A stretch of DNA of 36,879 bases from a virus. The notes below the pieces were generated by a model that saw nothing but the letters and a program-made list of their open reading frames with translations, did no database searches and was not told where the DNA came from. Shown one piece after another: positions 7,170-12,705 of the stretch. How positions within the stretch are numbered: the stretch's first letter is position 1; the number at the start of each line of letters is the position of its first letter. The stretch is taken from the IMG/VR virus record IMGVR_UViG_3300034019_000442, positions 1 to 36,879 of that record. The stretch is one strand, 5' to 3'. A program made the position numbers and the translations under genes.

Positions 7170-7414
7170 GGCTTGGCCTCCTGCTCCAGCCTGGTCGGAA
7201 GCGTTTCGCCCAGCACGCGCAGGCAGTACCACGACCAGGCCGAGTACAGATCCTGACGCGCTTGGGCGATCTGCCCCAAGTCGAACGCCTCGCACTTCGA
7301 CATTGCGTCTCGGGCATCGCCGTAGAGCGACGGCAGGTCGCGGATCAGCGGCCACAGCTCGCGCAGGGCCTTGGCCGCGTCGAGGTGCTTCTGCATGTTG
7401 GGCGTGTCGATCAC
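7166..7414 (-). CDS. Small hypothetical protein (82 aa)
   Basis: The GTG start (7414-7412) overlaps the stop of the upstream gene as GTGA; an in-frame ATG (NMQKHL) lies six codons later. The product is helical (MQKHLDAAKALRELWPLIRD, then an Ala/Gln/Arg-rich segment) with two cysteines and several tryptophans, and no recognisable domain. It lies in the coupled run of small genes that leads to YqaJ and RecT, under the promoter at 7612-7640. I do not recognise the family. Confidence 0.68.
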   Translation of the reverse strand: MIDTPNMQKHLDAAKALRELWPLIRDLPSLYGDARDAMSKCEAFDLGQIAQARQDLYSAWSWYCLRVLGETLPTRLEQEAKP

Positions 7415-7587
7415 AGCTCGCCCTCCTGCAGGTGCCAGTACAGGCGGCGCACTTCGGACACGCCGGCGCGCGCGTCCTTCTCGGCTGCGATCTCGCAGGC
7501 GATGCGCAGCGTCTCCTCGTCGCCTTCGTCCAGCGCCAGATGGCGCAGCTCGTCGAACATCTCCGCTTCGGTCATTCGCTTCAGCAT
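7411..7587 (-). CDS. Small hypothetical protein (58 aa)
   Basis: The ATG at 7587-7585 is chosen because AAGGAGACCGACC, a strong ribosome-binding site, lies directly upstream; the frame remains open further up only through the promoter sequence. The product is acidic and helical (MTEAEMFDELRHLALDEGDE, then ETLRIACEIAAEKDARAG). It is the first gene after the promoter at 7612-7640, with a predicted leader of about 18 bases. No family is recognised. Confidence 0.7.
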   Translation of the reverse strand: MLKRMTEAEMFDELRHLALDEGDEETLRIACEIAAEKDARAGVSEVRRLYWHLQEGEL

Positions 7588-7611
7588 GGTCGGTCTCCTT
7601 GAGGGGTGGTC

Positions 7612-7640
7612 GGTATACGGAATCGGAATCGGCATCGCAA
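7612..7640 (-). promoter_or_regulatory. Sigma-70-like promoter with hexamer-repeat spacer (P2)
   Basis: On the minus strand TTGCGA (7640-7635) and TATACC (7617-7612) are separated by exactly 17 bases. The spacer and its edges consist of CGATGC, CGATTC and CGATTC repeats. The same architecture recurs at 8479-8507 and 10948-10976. Transcription should begin near 7605 and run into the small genes, YqaJ and RecT. The -35 region overlaps the stop codon of the diguanylate cyclase gene. Confidence 0.72.
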
Positions 7641-7642
7641 GC

Positions 7643-8206
7643 TTAATCGGCGAGCGTCGCGCGGGCGTCGGCGTGCAGGCCGTAGCGGGCCTTCGCGTCG
7701 GCCTTGTCGAGCTGCATGCGGCGCTGGGCCTCGGCGATGACGGGCGCCAGGTCCTGGTACTTCATCGCGCCGGTGCGCGTCGGCCACGCGACGCCGATGG
7801 CGGCGAAGACCGCGATGCCGGGCGAAACGTGCGTCAGGCCGAACACGTCGCGGATGCGGTCAGCGACTGCCATGGCCATGCTGTGCCCGCTCTGCTTCTG
7901 CAGCACGACGACGAACTCGTCGCCGCCGACGCGGAAGGCGTGGTCGTAGTCGCGGATGCTGGCTGCCAGCCGACGCAGCGCGGCGTCGCCGGCGTCGTGG
8001 CCGAGGTGGACGTTGGCGGCGTGCAGGTTGGCCACGTCGATCGCCAGGACGGCGTAGTCGCGCACCGCGCCGGCGACCAGCTCGGCGGCCAGGCCGTCCA
8101 GGCTGCGGCGGTTCGGCAGCCCGGTCAGGTGGTCGGTGCGCGCCGCGCGGCGCTCGGCCTGCAGCAGCTCGCGCAGGCGGATGATCTCGCGTTGGTAGGG
8201 GTTCAT
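7643..8206 (-). CDS. GGDEF-domain diguanylate cyclase
   Basis: This small enzyme should join two GTP molecules into cyclic di-GMP. The 187-residue product is a short N-terminal helix plus a GGDEF domain: DHLTGLPNRR (25-34), GHDAGD (69-74) and RVGGDEF (92-98). In terms of PleD-type enzymes, the metal ligands (D57 and D96 of GGDEF) and guanine-binding residues (N65, D74) are present, and RDYD (85-88) sits at the exact position of the RxxD inhibitory site. Departures from consensus are A59 for the second Asp of DxD, L61-H62 for Phe-Lys and V66 for Asp. No sensor, receiver or membrane domain is attached. The gene starts one base after the 75-residue gene that follows promoter 8479-8507, so early expression is expected. 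Activity is likely but not certain. Confidence 0.9.
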   Translation of the reverse strand: MNPYQREIIRLRELLQAERRAARTDHLTGLPNRRSLDGLAAELVAGAVRDYAVLAIDVANLHAANVHLGHDAGDAALRRLAASIRDYDHAFRVGGDEFVVVLQKQSGHSMAMAVADRIRDVFGLTHVSPGIAVFAAIGVAWPTRTGAMKYQDLAPVIAEAQRRMQLDKADAKARYGLHADARATLAD

Positions 8207-8207
8207 C

Positions 8208-8435
8208 TCAGCGCCCCTGCGTCATGTAGATGATTTCGCCGCTCTCGTGGACGACGAGCCAGTCGTTGTCGCCCTCCAGCGCCGCCGCTAGATCGGCCAC
8301 CGTCTCGACGCGCGCACGGATGCGCTCTAGGCGCTGGTACTCGCGCGCGGCCTCGTCGGCCGTGGCCGCGAGGATGGTGCGGCTGCCACTGCTGTCTGCG
8401 ATGCGGTAGGCCTTCTGCGTCGTCTTCTTCGTCAT
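8208..8435 (-). CDS. Small hypothetical protein (75 aa)
   Basis: The ATG at 8435 is preceded by GGAAACCTGACC, a variant of the leader used by other early genes, and is the first start after promoter 8479-8507. The product has a basic N-terminus, then a helical segment rich in Glu and Arg (DEAAREYQRLERIRARVETV) and a short strand-like end (DWLVVHESGEIIYMTQ). No known family is recognised. It is co-transcribed and closely spaced (1 base) with the diguanylate cyclase, so the two proteins are made together. Whether they interact is unknown. Confidence 0.72.
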   Translation of the reverse strand: MTKKTTQKAYRIADSSGSRTILAATADEAAREYQRLERIRARVETVADLAAALEGDNDWLVVHESGEIIYMTQGR

Positions 8436-8478
8436 GGGTCAGGTTTCCGTGTAGGTCCGGCACTGCGCCGGTGCGCCT

Positions 8479-8507
8479 ACTATCGGCATCGGCATCGTAA
8501 ATGTCAA
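8479..8507 (-). promoter_or_regulatory. Sigma-70 promoter with hexamer-repeat spacer (P1)
   Basis: On the minus strand a consensus TTGACA (8507-8502) lies 17 bases before GATAGT (8484-8479), with CGATGC repeats in the spacer. This is the best -35 match of the three related promoters. Transcription should start near 8472 and cover the 75-residue gene and the diguanylate cyclase. The remainder of the gap 8436-8546 holds the ribosome-binding site and a 5-bp inverted repeat (GGGAA/TTCCC) after the RusA stop. Confidence 0.8.
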
Positions 8508-8546
8508 GCGAGCGTGCGAGAATCCGGGCGGGAATCTTTCCCTGGT

Positions 8547-8951
8547 CTAGATCCGGTCGATGACGACGGCGCAGCCTGGGGCCTCGGTGCCCTGGACGTA
8601 GATCTTCTGCACCACCATCCGGGCAACCTGCGCATCGTCGCACCAGATGCCGGCGTCGCCCAGCGCGTCCAGGACGGCCTTGGCCAGGTTGTCGGCGTCG
8701 GGCTTGGTCGTGTGCCACACGTCGACCTTGCGCGACTTGGGGCGCGGCATCAGGAACGTCAGATGCACCGACAACGGACCACGCAGCGGCTCCGGCGTCG
8801 AGCACTTCGCCAACGCTGCGCGCCGCACCTCGGCCTTCCAGCCGTCGGCCGTGTCCGGCGTGTAGACGCCCGCGTGCCGGCCTCGCGCGAACGCCTTGAC
8901 GCGCGGCTGCGCCTTCGGCGTGCCCTCGACCCAGAACTCCAGGGCGCTCAC
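8547..8951 (-). CDS. rusA: RusA-family Holliday junction resolvase
   Basis: This enzyme cuts four-way DNA junctions produced by recombination. The 134-residue product has the RusA core: FWVEGTPKAQPR near the N-terminus, then TTKPDADNLAKAVLDALGDA (81-100) and WCDDAQVARM (103-112). The acidic residues D85, D87, D95 and D105/D106 and K91 correspond to the metal-binding and catalytic set. The GTG start (8951-8949) overlaps the stop of the upstream gene as GTGA; the open frame further upstream only shadows neighbours. It complements YqaJ and RecT in processing branched replication intermediates before packaging. Confidence 0.92.
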   Translation of the reverse strand: MSALEFWVEGTPKAQPRVKAFARGRHAGVYTPDTADGWKAEVRRAALAKCSTPEPLRGPLSVHLTFLMPRPKSRKVDVWHTTKPDADNLAKAVLDALGDAGIWCDDAQVARMVVQKIYVQGTEAPGCAVVIDRI

Positions 8952-9358
8952 GTCACCCTCCAGACGATCGCGTGGCGCCCGCTGCTGCGCTGCCGCCGCA
9001 TGCCGCTGTCCTCGACCAGGCCGCACAGCACCAGCTCGGCGCGGCGCGTGCGGATGCCGCTGGCCGACTGCATCGGCGCGCTGCTGCTGCGGTAGGCGTC
9101 GATGATGTCCTCGTCGCTGCCGCCGCCGATCGCGCGGATGATGTCGAGCACGGCCTGCCGCTTCTCGGTCATCTCGCCGATCGATCGCGCGGCATCGTGC
9201 GAGGTGTCGGGGTCGGTGCTGCGCGCGCGGGCTTCGAGCTGCTGGTGAATCCAGCCGGCCATGGCCTGCACCTCGTCCTGCGTCGCCAGCTCGGGGTAGC
9301 GGGCCAGCGTCTGCAGGCGGAACGGCGACGGCAGGCGGATGCGGTCGGCGGTGGTCAC
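8948..9358 (-). CDS. Winged-helix-like phage protein
   Basis: The 136-residue product includes STDPDTSHDAARSIGEMTEK and SGIRTRRAELVLCGLVEDSG. This pair of motifs is common in small phage proteins with a winged helix-turn-helix fold: RTRRAELV.CGLV is the recognition-helix region, and GRHAIVWRV the wing strand. It lies just before RusA, overlapping it by four bases, in the early operon. It may bind DNA as a regulator, but no operator can be inferred. The start ATG overlaps the upstream gene's stop. Confidence 0.72.
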   Translation of the reverse strand: MTTADRIRLPSPFRLQTLARYPELATQDEVQAMAGWIHQQLEARARSTDPDTSHDAARSIGEMTEKRQAVLDIIRAIGGGSDEDIIDAYRSSSAPMQSASGIRTRRAELVLCGLVEDSGMRRQRSSGRHAIVWRVT

Positions 9359-9723
9359 GGCGTCTCCTTGGCGTAGGGATGTTGCAGCGCCCGCCGCACG
9401 ATGGCGACAAGGGCTTCGGCTTGCTGTCGCTGTGCTTCAACTACGGCGGGCGTCCAATCGACTTCGCACCGTGAATCGGCGGCGCGTGCAGCCGCCCAGC
9501 ACAGCCAGACCTCGGCCCGGTTTCGGTCGACAACGGCACCGCGAAGCAACGGTTGCGCTCGCATCCGGGCTGCGTACTGCGCAGTGCCCTGCGACACGAT
9601 CGCGCGCTCAACGAGCCGCTCGCACTCGGCGATCCACTCGTCGCGGATGGCGTCGAAGTCGATGGCCGTGGAACCGCGCATCGTGAGGGCGTCGCAGAGC
9701 CACTGCGGAAAGGCGGTGGTCAC
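9355..9723 (-). CDS. Hypothetical protein (122 aa)
   Basis: The GTG at 9723-9721 overlaps the stop of the upstream gene as GTGA and is preferred to an upstream in-frame start that only reads through the neighbour. The product (VTTAFPQWLCDALTM...) is helical and charged, with tryptophans in WLCWAAARAAD and a helix near the C-terminus (VVEAQRQQAEALVAIVRRAL). I do not recognise the family. It sits within the coupled early operon between an Ea22-like gene and the winged-helix gene. Confidence 0.68.
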   Translation of the reverse strand: MTTAFPQWLCDALTMRGSTAIDFDAIRDEWIAECERLVERAIVSQGTAQYAARMRAQPLLRGAVVDRNRAEVWLCWAAARAADSRCEVDWTPAVVEAQRQQAEALVAIVRRALQHPYAKETP

Positions 9724-10088
9724 GGCGTATCCTTCGCCGCGAGCGCGGCCTTGAACGCCGACCACTCCTCACGCGACGGCTGCACGACGACGCAGCCCAA
9801 CAAGCTGTCGCTGTCGTCCTCGACGTTCGCGGCGACTTCCCTCGCCGCCGCCTCGATGGCGCGCAGCCGACGCACCTCGGCGAGCAGCGCGGGGGCGGCG
9901 TTGCGCAGTACTGCGAGGAAAATGCAATCGTCTGTCCTCGCGGCGTCTGCGCCGAATGGCCCGACAGTCTCCGGGCGCGCCCGGTGCTGCGTGTGCTCGT
10001 CTTGCTCGATGCCGTCGTCGTACACCCACGGCGCGGGCGTCGCGGCGCGTTCGAGGGCTTCCAGCTTGTCGATGTCGATGTCGGTCAC
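9720..10088 (-). CDS. Ea22-like hypothetical protein
   Basis: The 122-residue product has LEALERAATPAPWVYDDG near the start and FLAVLRNAAPALLAEVRRLR in the middle. This is the pattern of the widespread phage Ead/Ea22-like accessory proteins, whose role is not known. The GTG at 10088-10086 is chosen because TCAAGGAGACCTGACC, a strong ribosome-binding site, precedes it. The C-terminal third (PSREEWSAFKAALAA) is helical. It overlaps the next gene by four bases. Confidence 0.78.
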   Translation of the reverse strand: MTDIDIDKLEALERAATPAPWVYDDGIEQDEHTQHRARPETVGPFGADAARTDDCIFLAVLRNAAPALLAEVRRLRAIEAAAREVAANVEDDSDSLLGCVVVQPSREEWSAFKAALAAKDTP

Positions 10089-10107
10089 GGTCAGGTCTCC
10101 TTGAGGG

Positions 10108-10623
10108 TCAGAACTTGTCGGCGACGCCTTGCCCGCGGAGTGCAGTGCAGCACTCGCAGGCGCAGGTGTGGTAGGGCGAGGGAAAGCCGGGGTAGTGCGT
10201 CGCGCTGCGGCTGCTGGCCGCTGCGGTGCGCCGGCGCTGGAACTCGCGCAGGCCGTCGAGGGCCTCGCGCGTCCGCTTCGGGTCCATGACGATGGAGCAC
10301 AGGTAGCGACGGGCGAGGGCCTCGTCAGGCTCGTTGCTGCCGATGTACGCGCGCAGCAGCTCCAGGTCGTCGACCGTGACGCCGGCAGCGGCGAGCTGCT
10401 CGGCCACCTGCAGGCGCTTGGGCGGGGCCAACAGCAGCACGCCGGCGGTCAGCAGAGCATCCGCTAAGGTTCCCGCATCCGCTCTGCTTTCTGGGAGAGG
10501 AGAGAGGGAAACCTTCTTCTCCTCCTCCTCAGAAGAAGAACCAGAAGGCAGACCCCCCCTACCCCCCCGGCTCTCCACAGCTGGGGAAACAGCGGGCGTC
10601 CCGATGTAGCGGCGCGTGGTCAC
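10108..10623 (-). CDS. Hypothetical protein with low-complexity N-terminus
   Basis: The 171-residue product (GTG at 10623-10621, overlapping the upstream stop) has a disordered N-terminal part (SRGGRGGLPSGSSSEEEEKK), a helical middle (PPKRLQVAEQLAAAGVTVDD...YIGSNEPDEALARRYL) and a C-terminal cluster of three cysteines with a histidine (YHTCACECC). The middle part resembles small helical domains of phage replication-associated proteins, and such acidic, Ser-rich linkers are common in those genes, but I cannot assign a family. Since no other initiator is recognised, it is a candidate replication protein by elimination only. Confidence 0.7.
   Translation of the reverse strand: MTTRRYIGTPAVSPAVESRGGRGGLPSGSSSEEEEKKVSLSPLPESRADAGTLADALLTAGVLLLAPPKRLQVAEQLAAAGVTVDDLELLRAYIGSNEPDEALARRYLCSIVMDPKRTREALDGLREFQRRRTAAASSRSATHYPGFPSPYHTCACECCTALRGQGVADKF
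10513..10567. repeat. Purine/pyrimidine tract with inverted repeat
   Basis: Within the gene at 10108-10623, an 8-bp perfect inverted repeat (CTTCTTCT at 10513-10520, AGAAGAAG at 10531-10538) flanks CCTCCTCCTC. Two runs of seven cytosines (10553-10559 and 10562-10568) lie just beyond. On the minus strand this is a G-rich and purine-rich tract. It encodes the Ser/Glu/Lys linker and the Gly-rich part before it. Strand asymmetry this strong is unusual for the genome and could mark an origin or simply low-complexity coding. Confidence 0.5.
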
Positions 10624-10940
10624 GGGTCAACCACCTTGGCGGGATTCTGCGGCGGCGCGCTAGGAGCCGATCTGCGGCCCGATCGCCGCCGAGGCTGTGG
10701 TGGCACACCCCCCTCGTCGATCGTGGCAGGCGCGGGCTTCTGGCGGCGTTTCCGGCCCTTCCGCGCCGCCCGCAGCTTCCGGGCGATGGCTTCCTGCCGC
10801 TTGCTGGCCCTCGCGCGCTGGCAGGGCACGCACTGCCCGTGCGCGGTGTACCTCCACGGACTCCCGCAGACGCGGCAGGGGTGGACACCTTCGTACACAA
10901 CCAGACCGCTTGCGGCGGCCTCCATGCGACTCATCGGCAT
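10620..10940 (-). CDS. Zinc-ribbon basic protein
   Basis: The product has one zinc-binding motif, CRVCGSPWRYTAHGQCVPCQ, followed by a very basic helix (RARASKRQEAIARKLRAARK) and a Pro/Arg-rich tail. This layout fits a nucleic-acid-binding protein. Three in-frame ATGs lie close together at 10940, 10934 and 10925. The promoter at 10948-10976 would start transcription near 10941, so the first would be almost leaderless. The last is preceded by GATGAG at a suitable distance and may be the real start. It is the first gene of the early operon. No family is assigned beyond zinc ribbon. Confidence 0.7.
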   Translation of the reverse strand: MPMSRMEAAASGLVVYEGVHPCRVCGSPWRYTAHGQCVPCQRARASKRQEAIARKLRAARKGRKRRQKPAPATIDEGGVPPQPRRRSGRRSAPSAPPQNPAKVVDP

Positions 10941-10947
10941 GCCGGAC

Positions 10948-10976
10948 CCTCTACGGGATCGGCATCGGAATCGCAA
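10948..10976 (-). promoter_or_regulatory. Sigma-70-like promoter with hexamer-repeat spacer (P3)
   Basis: On the minus strand TTGCGA (10976-10971) and TAGAGG (10953-10948) are 17 bases apart, with CGATTC, CGATGC and CGATCC repeats filling the spacer. It is the outermost of three related promoters and precedes the first gene of the early region, so it should drive the long early operon. The -10 element is the weakest of the three, which may imply dependence on an additional factor. Confidence 0.68.
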
Positions 10977-10999
10977 GCGTAAACTGCCGAGGCCGCCTT

Positions 11000-11017
11000 C
11001 GCCGGCCCTCACCGGCG
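11000..11017 (-). terminator. Inverted repeat between lysis-like and early regions (possible terminator)
   Basis: A perfect 6-bp GC stem (CGCCGG/CCGGCG) with a 6-base loop lies between the 41-residue membrane peptide gene and promoter P3, where late transcription should stop. No U-run follows, so it is not a textbook intrinsic terminator and may need Rho or another factor. The rest of 10977-11082 shows no supported gene. Confidence 0.35.
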
Positions 11018-11082
11018 ACCGACCGACCTACTGATGCACAGCATGAACTGGAGACCTTACTGCGGCTGCGACCTCGGCGTCA

Positions 11083-11208
11083 TCAGCATGCCGCGCGGAC
11101 GAGAAGCGTCAACACCACGCCGCATGTCACGATCGCGGCAGCCGTGACGGCCAGGCCGAAGGCGGCCATCGGGTCACGCGGGAGGAGAGTGCGGCGGCGT
11201 CGAGCCAT
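11083..11208 (-). CDS. 41-residue single-pass membrane peptide
   Basis: The ATG at 11208-11206 opens a frame to a TGA at 11083-11085. The peptide has a strongly basic N-terminus (MARRRRTLLPRDP), then one hydrophobic helix (FGLAVTAAAIVTCGVVLTLL) and a short end (VRAAC), predicting one membrane pass with the N-terminus in the cytoplasm. It is the last gene of the late run, downstream of the lipoprotein and the other small membrane protein, so a lysis accessory role is conceivable. The ribosome-binding site is weak, although CTGACC before the ATG resembles other leaders here. Bases 11209-11301 upstream hold no supported gene. Confidence 0.45.
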   Translation of the reverse strand: MARRRRTLLPRDPMAAFGLAVTAAAIVTCGVVLTLLVRAAC

Positions 11209-11301
11209 GGTCAGTGGCAGCTAGCGTGCAGCGGGGATGGGCGGGACACCGCAGCGTCCTCGCCGCCGCGACGGCAACGTACCGCCGACGGGCGCCAGAC
11301 G

Positions 11302-11703
11302 CTACGGCGGCGTGTCGCCCTGCCAGATCACGCGCACCGTGCGGCCGCTCCAGCCGTCGCCGTACACCGAGCTGCCGGCGATCGTCACCTGCTGCACCGA
11401 CACCACCGGCGACGCGATGCGCAGGCCTCGGTAGGCCGTGGCGAGCTGGCCCACGAACGCCAGCAGCGCGGCGTCGCCCTGCTCGCGCGGCGCGTACACG
11501 TCGGCCAGCAGCGTGCCCGTCCAGCGGTAGCGGTCGCCGTTGTTGACCGCGGCGCATCCGTCCACCGACGTGAGTACGCGCATCCACAGCGCGCCGAAGT
11601 CCGGCACCGGGCCGTTGTCGATGACATACGGCACCGAGGCCGCCGCCGCCGCCGTGATGGCCGGCTGCCGCACCGCTTCCAGCAGCTGCTGGTGCGTGGT
11701 CAC
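11302..11703 (-). CDS. Tail-terminator-like protein, second copy
   Basis: The 133-residue product resembles the tail-terminator-like protein at 27467-27880. REQGDAALLAFVGQLATAYR and GLRIASP correspond to RERGDAAVLTLAETVVGAFR and GVELSSP, at similar positions, and both end with a strand segment (TVRVIWQGD; VVRVPFQADY). The family (DUF4128-like) normally caps the tail tube. Here it lies after the lipoprotein and helical genes, far from the tail tube gene. It starts with a GTG overlapping the upstream stop. It may be a duplicated terminator or a protein of related fold with another role. Confidence 0.68.
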   Translation of the reverse strand: MTTHQQLLEAVRQPAITAAAAASVPYVIDNGPVPDFGALWMRVLTSVDGCAAVNNGDRYRWTGTLLADVYAPREQGDAALLAFVGQLATAYRGLRIASPVVSVQQVTIAGSSVYGDGWSGRTVRVIWQGDTPP

Positions 11704-12002
11704 AGCGCGGCGATGACCAGGTGCAGGATGCGGACCACGGCGCGCTGCCAGGCTTCCAGCACCGCTTGCTGCACGCGCACGCGGTGCGTCAGCGCGCGGT
11801 TGGCGGCCTCGGCCTTCAGCGCCGCCAGCAGCGGCGCGACATCCTCACCACGCGCGATGCGCACCGGGATCAGTGCGGCGTCCTCGGCCATGGCGAGCAG
11901 GTCGGCGCGCACCTGCGGGTCGGTGATCTCGGCCTGCAGACTGCCGAGCAGCGCGTGCAACTCGTCCTTGACGATGCTCTCGACCTGGTTGGGCACGGCC
12001 AT
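11700..12002 (-). CDS. Helical hypothetical protein (100 aa)
   Basis: The ATG at 12002-12000 (or the GTG codon just before it) overlaps the stop of the lipoprotein gene. The product is almost entirely alpha-helical by residue pattern, with acidic and Ala/Leu-rich segments (VAPLLAALKAEAANRAL, then VRVQQAVLEAWQRAVVRIL), ending in a short hydrophobic stretch (HLVIAAL). No catalytic motif or signal peptide is seen. It lies between a lipoprotein and a tail-terminator-like protein. I do not recognise a characterised family. Confidence 0.68.
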   Translation of the reverse strand: MAVPNQVESIVKDELHALLGSLQAEITDPQVRADLLAMAEDAALIPVRIARGEDVAPLLAALKAEAANRALTHRVRVQQAVLEAWQRAVVRILHLVIAAL

Positions 12003-12244
12003 CACTTCACCCCGGCGGCGAGCTCGTCGGCGGTGATGCGGTCACCCCACGCGCGCAGGCCGCGCAGGTGCGTCGCCTTGGCGGCCTCGTCGAGCTTCGT
12101 GTCGGCGGCGAGGTACGCGACCATCATCGGCGAAAACCAAGCGTAGGTGGCGCGGTCGGCGGCGATGCGCTGGTGGTCAGGGCCACAGCAGCCGGCGACG
12201 AGCAGGGACGCCGCAAGCGCGGCACGACGGGCGAGGGTGTTCAT
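12002..12244 (-). CDS. Small outer-membrane lipoprotein, possible o-spanin
   Basis: The 80-residue product starts with a lipoprotein signal: MNTLARRAALAASLLVAGCC, with a lipobox ending at C19 (VAGC). The mature part has AADRATYAWFSPMMVAYLAA and a C-terminal RGLRAWGDRI, a layout I associate with small phage lipoproteins near lysis genes. The ATG at 12244 overlaps the stop of the upstream membrane-protein gene as ATGA. It could act as an outer-membrane spanin partner, but it lacks the Pro-rich character of Rz1, so this is tentative. Confidence 0.75.
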   Translation of the reverse strand: MNTLARRAALAASLLVAGCCGPDHQRIAADRATYAWFSPMMVAYLAADTKLDEAAKATHLRGLRAWGDRITADELAAGVK

Positions 12245-12588
12245 CGTTTGCTCAGGATCTCGATCAACCGTTGTTCGCGCTGCTGGTACTCGGCGCGATT
12301 TTCGGCAAGGATGCGATCGACGGTCTGGCTGAAGGTGCCGCTGATCTTGCTGGCTGCGTCGAGGTGCTGCGACACGACGCGCTCGTGCGCGGCGCGCATG
12401 GCTTCCTCGCGTTTCAAGAAGTACCACGCGACGCCGAATGCGAGACCTCCGGAACCGACGCCGAGGAACTTGTCCCACGGGATCGAGACGAGGTCTTGCG
12501 CGGGCATTCCTGCTTGGGTGACGATGGCGACGCTGCCGCCGGCGACGATGCCGGCGAGGGTGGATAGAACGCTGTGGGCCATGTTCAC
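12241..12588 (-). CDS. Small membrane protein, holin- or spanin-like
   Basis: The product, 115 residues from GTG 12588 or 113 from the ATG at 12582, has two hydrophobic segments (STLAGIVAGGSVAIVTQ and FLGVGSGGLAFGVAWYFL) and a long charged C-terminal helix with coiled-coil character (residues about 70-115, EEAMRAAHERVVSQHL...RAEYQQREQRLIEILSK). Two membrane passes fit a class II holin; the long charged tail also recalls inner-membrane spanins or LydA-type holins. It is followed by a lipoprotein gene, supporting a lysis cassette. No endolysin is adjacent. Confidence 0.68.
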   Translation of the reverse strand: MNMAHSVLSTLAGIVAGGSVAIVTQAGMPAQDLVSIPWDKFLGVGSGGLAFGVAWYFLKREEAMRAAHERVVSQHLDAASKISGTFSQTVDRILAENRAEYQQREQRLIEILSKR

Positions 12589-12660
12589 GGGTGTAGCCTG
12601 CTCGTCATGGTCGCTGCACTTTCTGTGGGGTGATCCATTTTCGCGCTAAGGCCGGTCGAA

Positions 12661-12705
12661 CTACTTCCAGACGCCGGACACTTTCAGGAACGGCGTGCGA
12701 TACGG
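12661..12705 (-). other. In-frame 14-codon extension beyond a TGA stop
   Basis: Directly after the TGA (12708-12706) of the gene at 12706-13491, the same frame reads PYRTPFLKVSGVWK and then TAG. This short sequence resembles the C-terminal ends of some phage structural proteins. The TGA is followed by C, a leaky context. It may be a readthrough extension, a remnant of a former C-terminus, or chance. The rest of 12589-12660 contains no supported gene. Confidence 0.3.

Noticed and set aside
11034-11150. Plus-strand micro-frame starting MHSMNWRPYCGCD
   Set aside because: No ribosome-binding site, opposite to all other genes, and overlapped by a minus-strand frame with a membrane-helix pattern.
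12588-12640. 17-codon leader frame (MDHPTESAAT...) before the membrane protein
   Set aside because: Too short, with no strong ribosome-binding site or coupling evidence.
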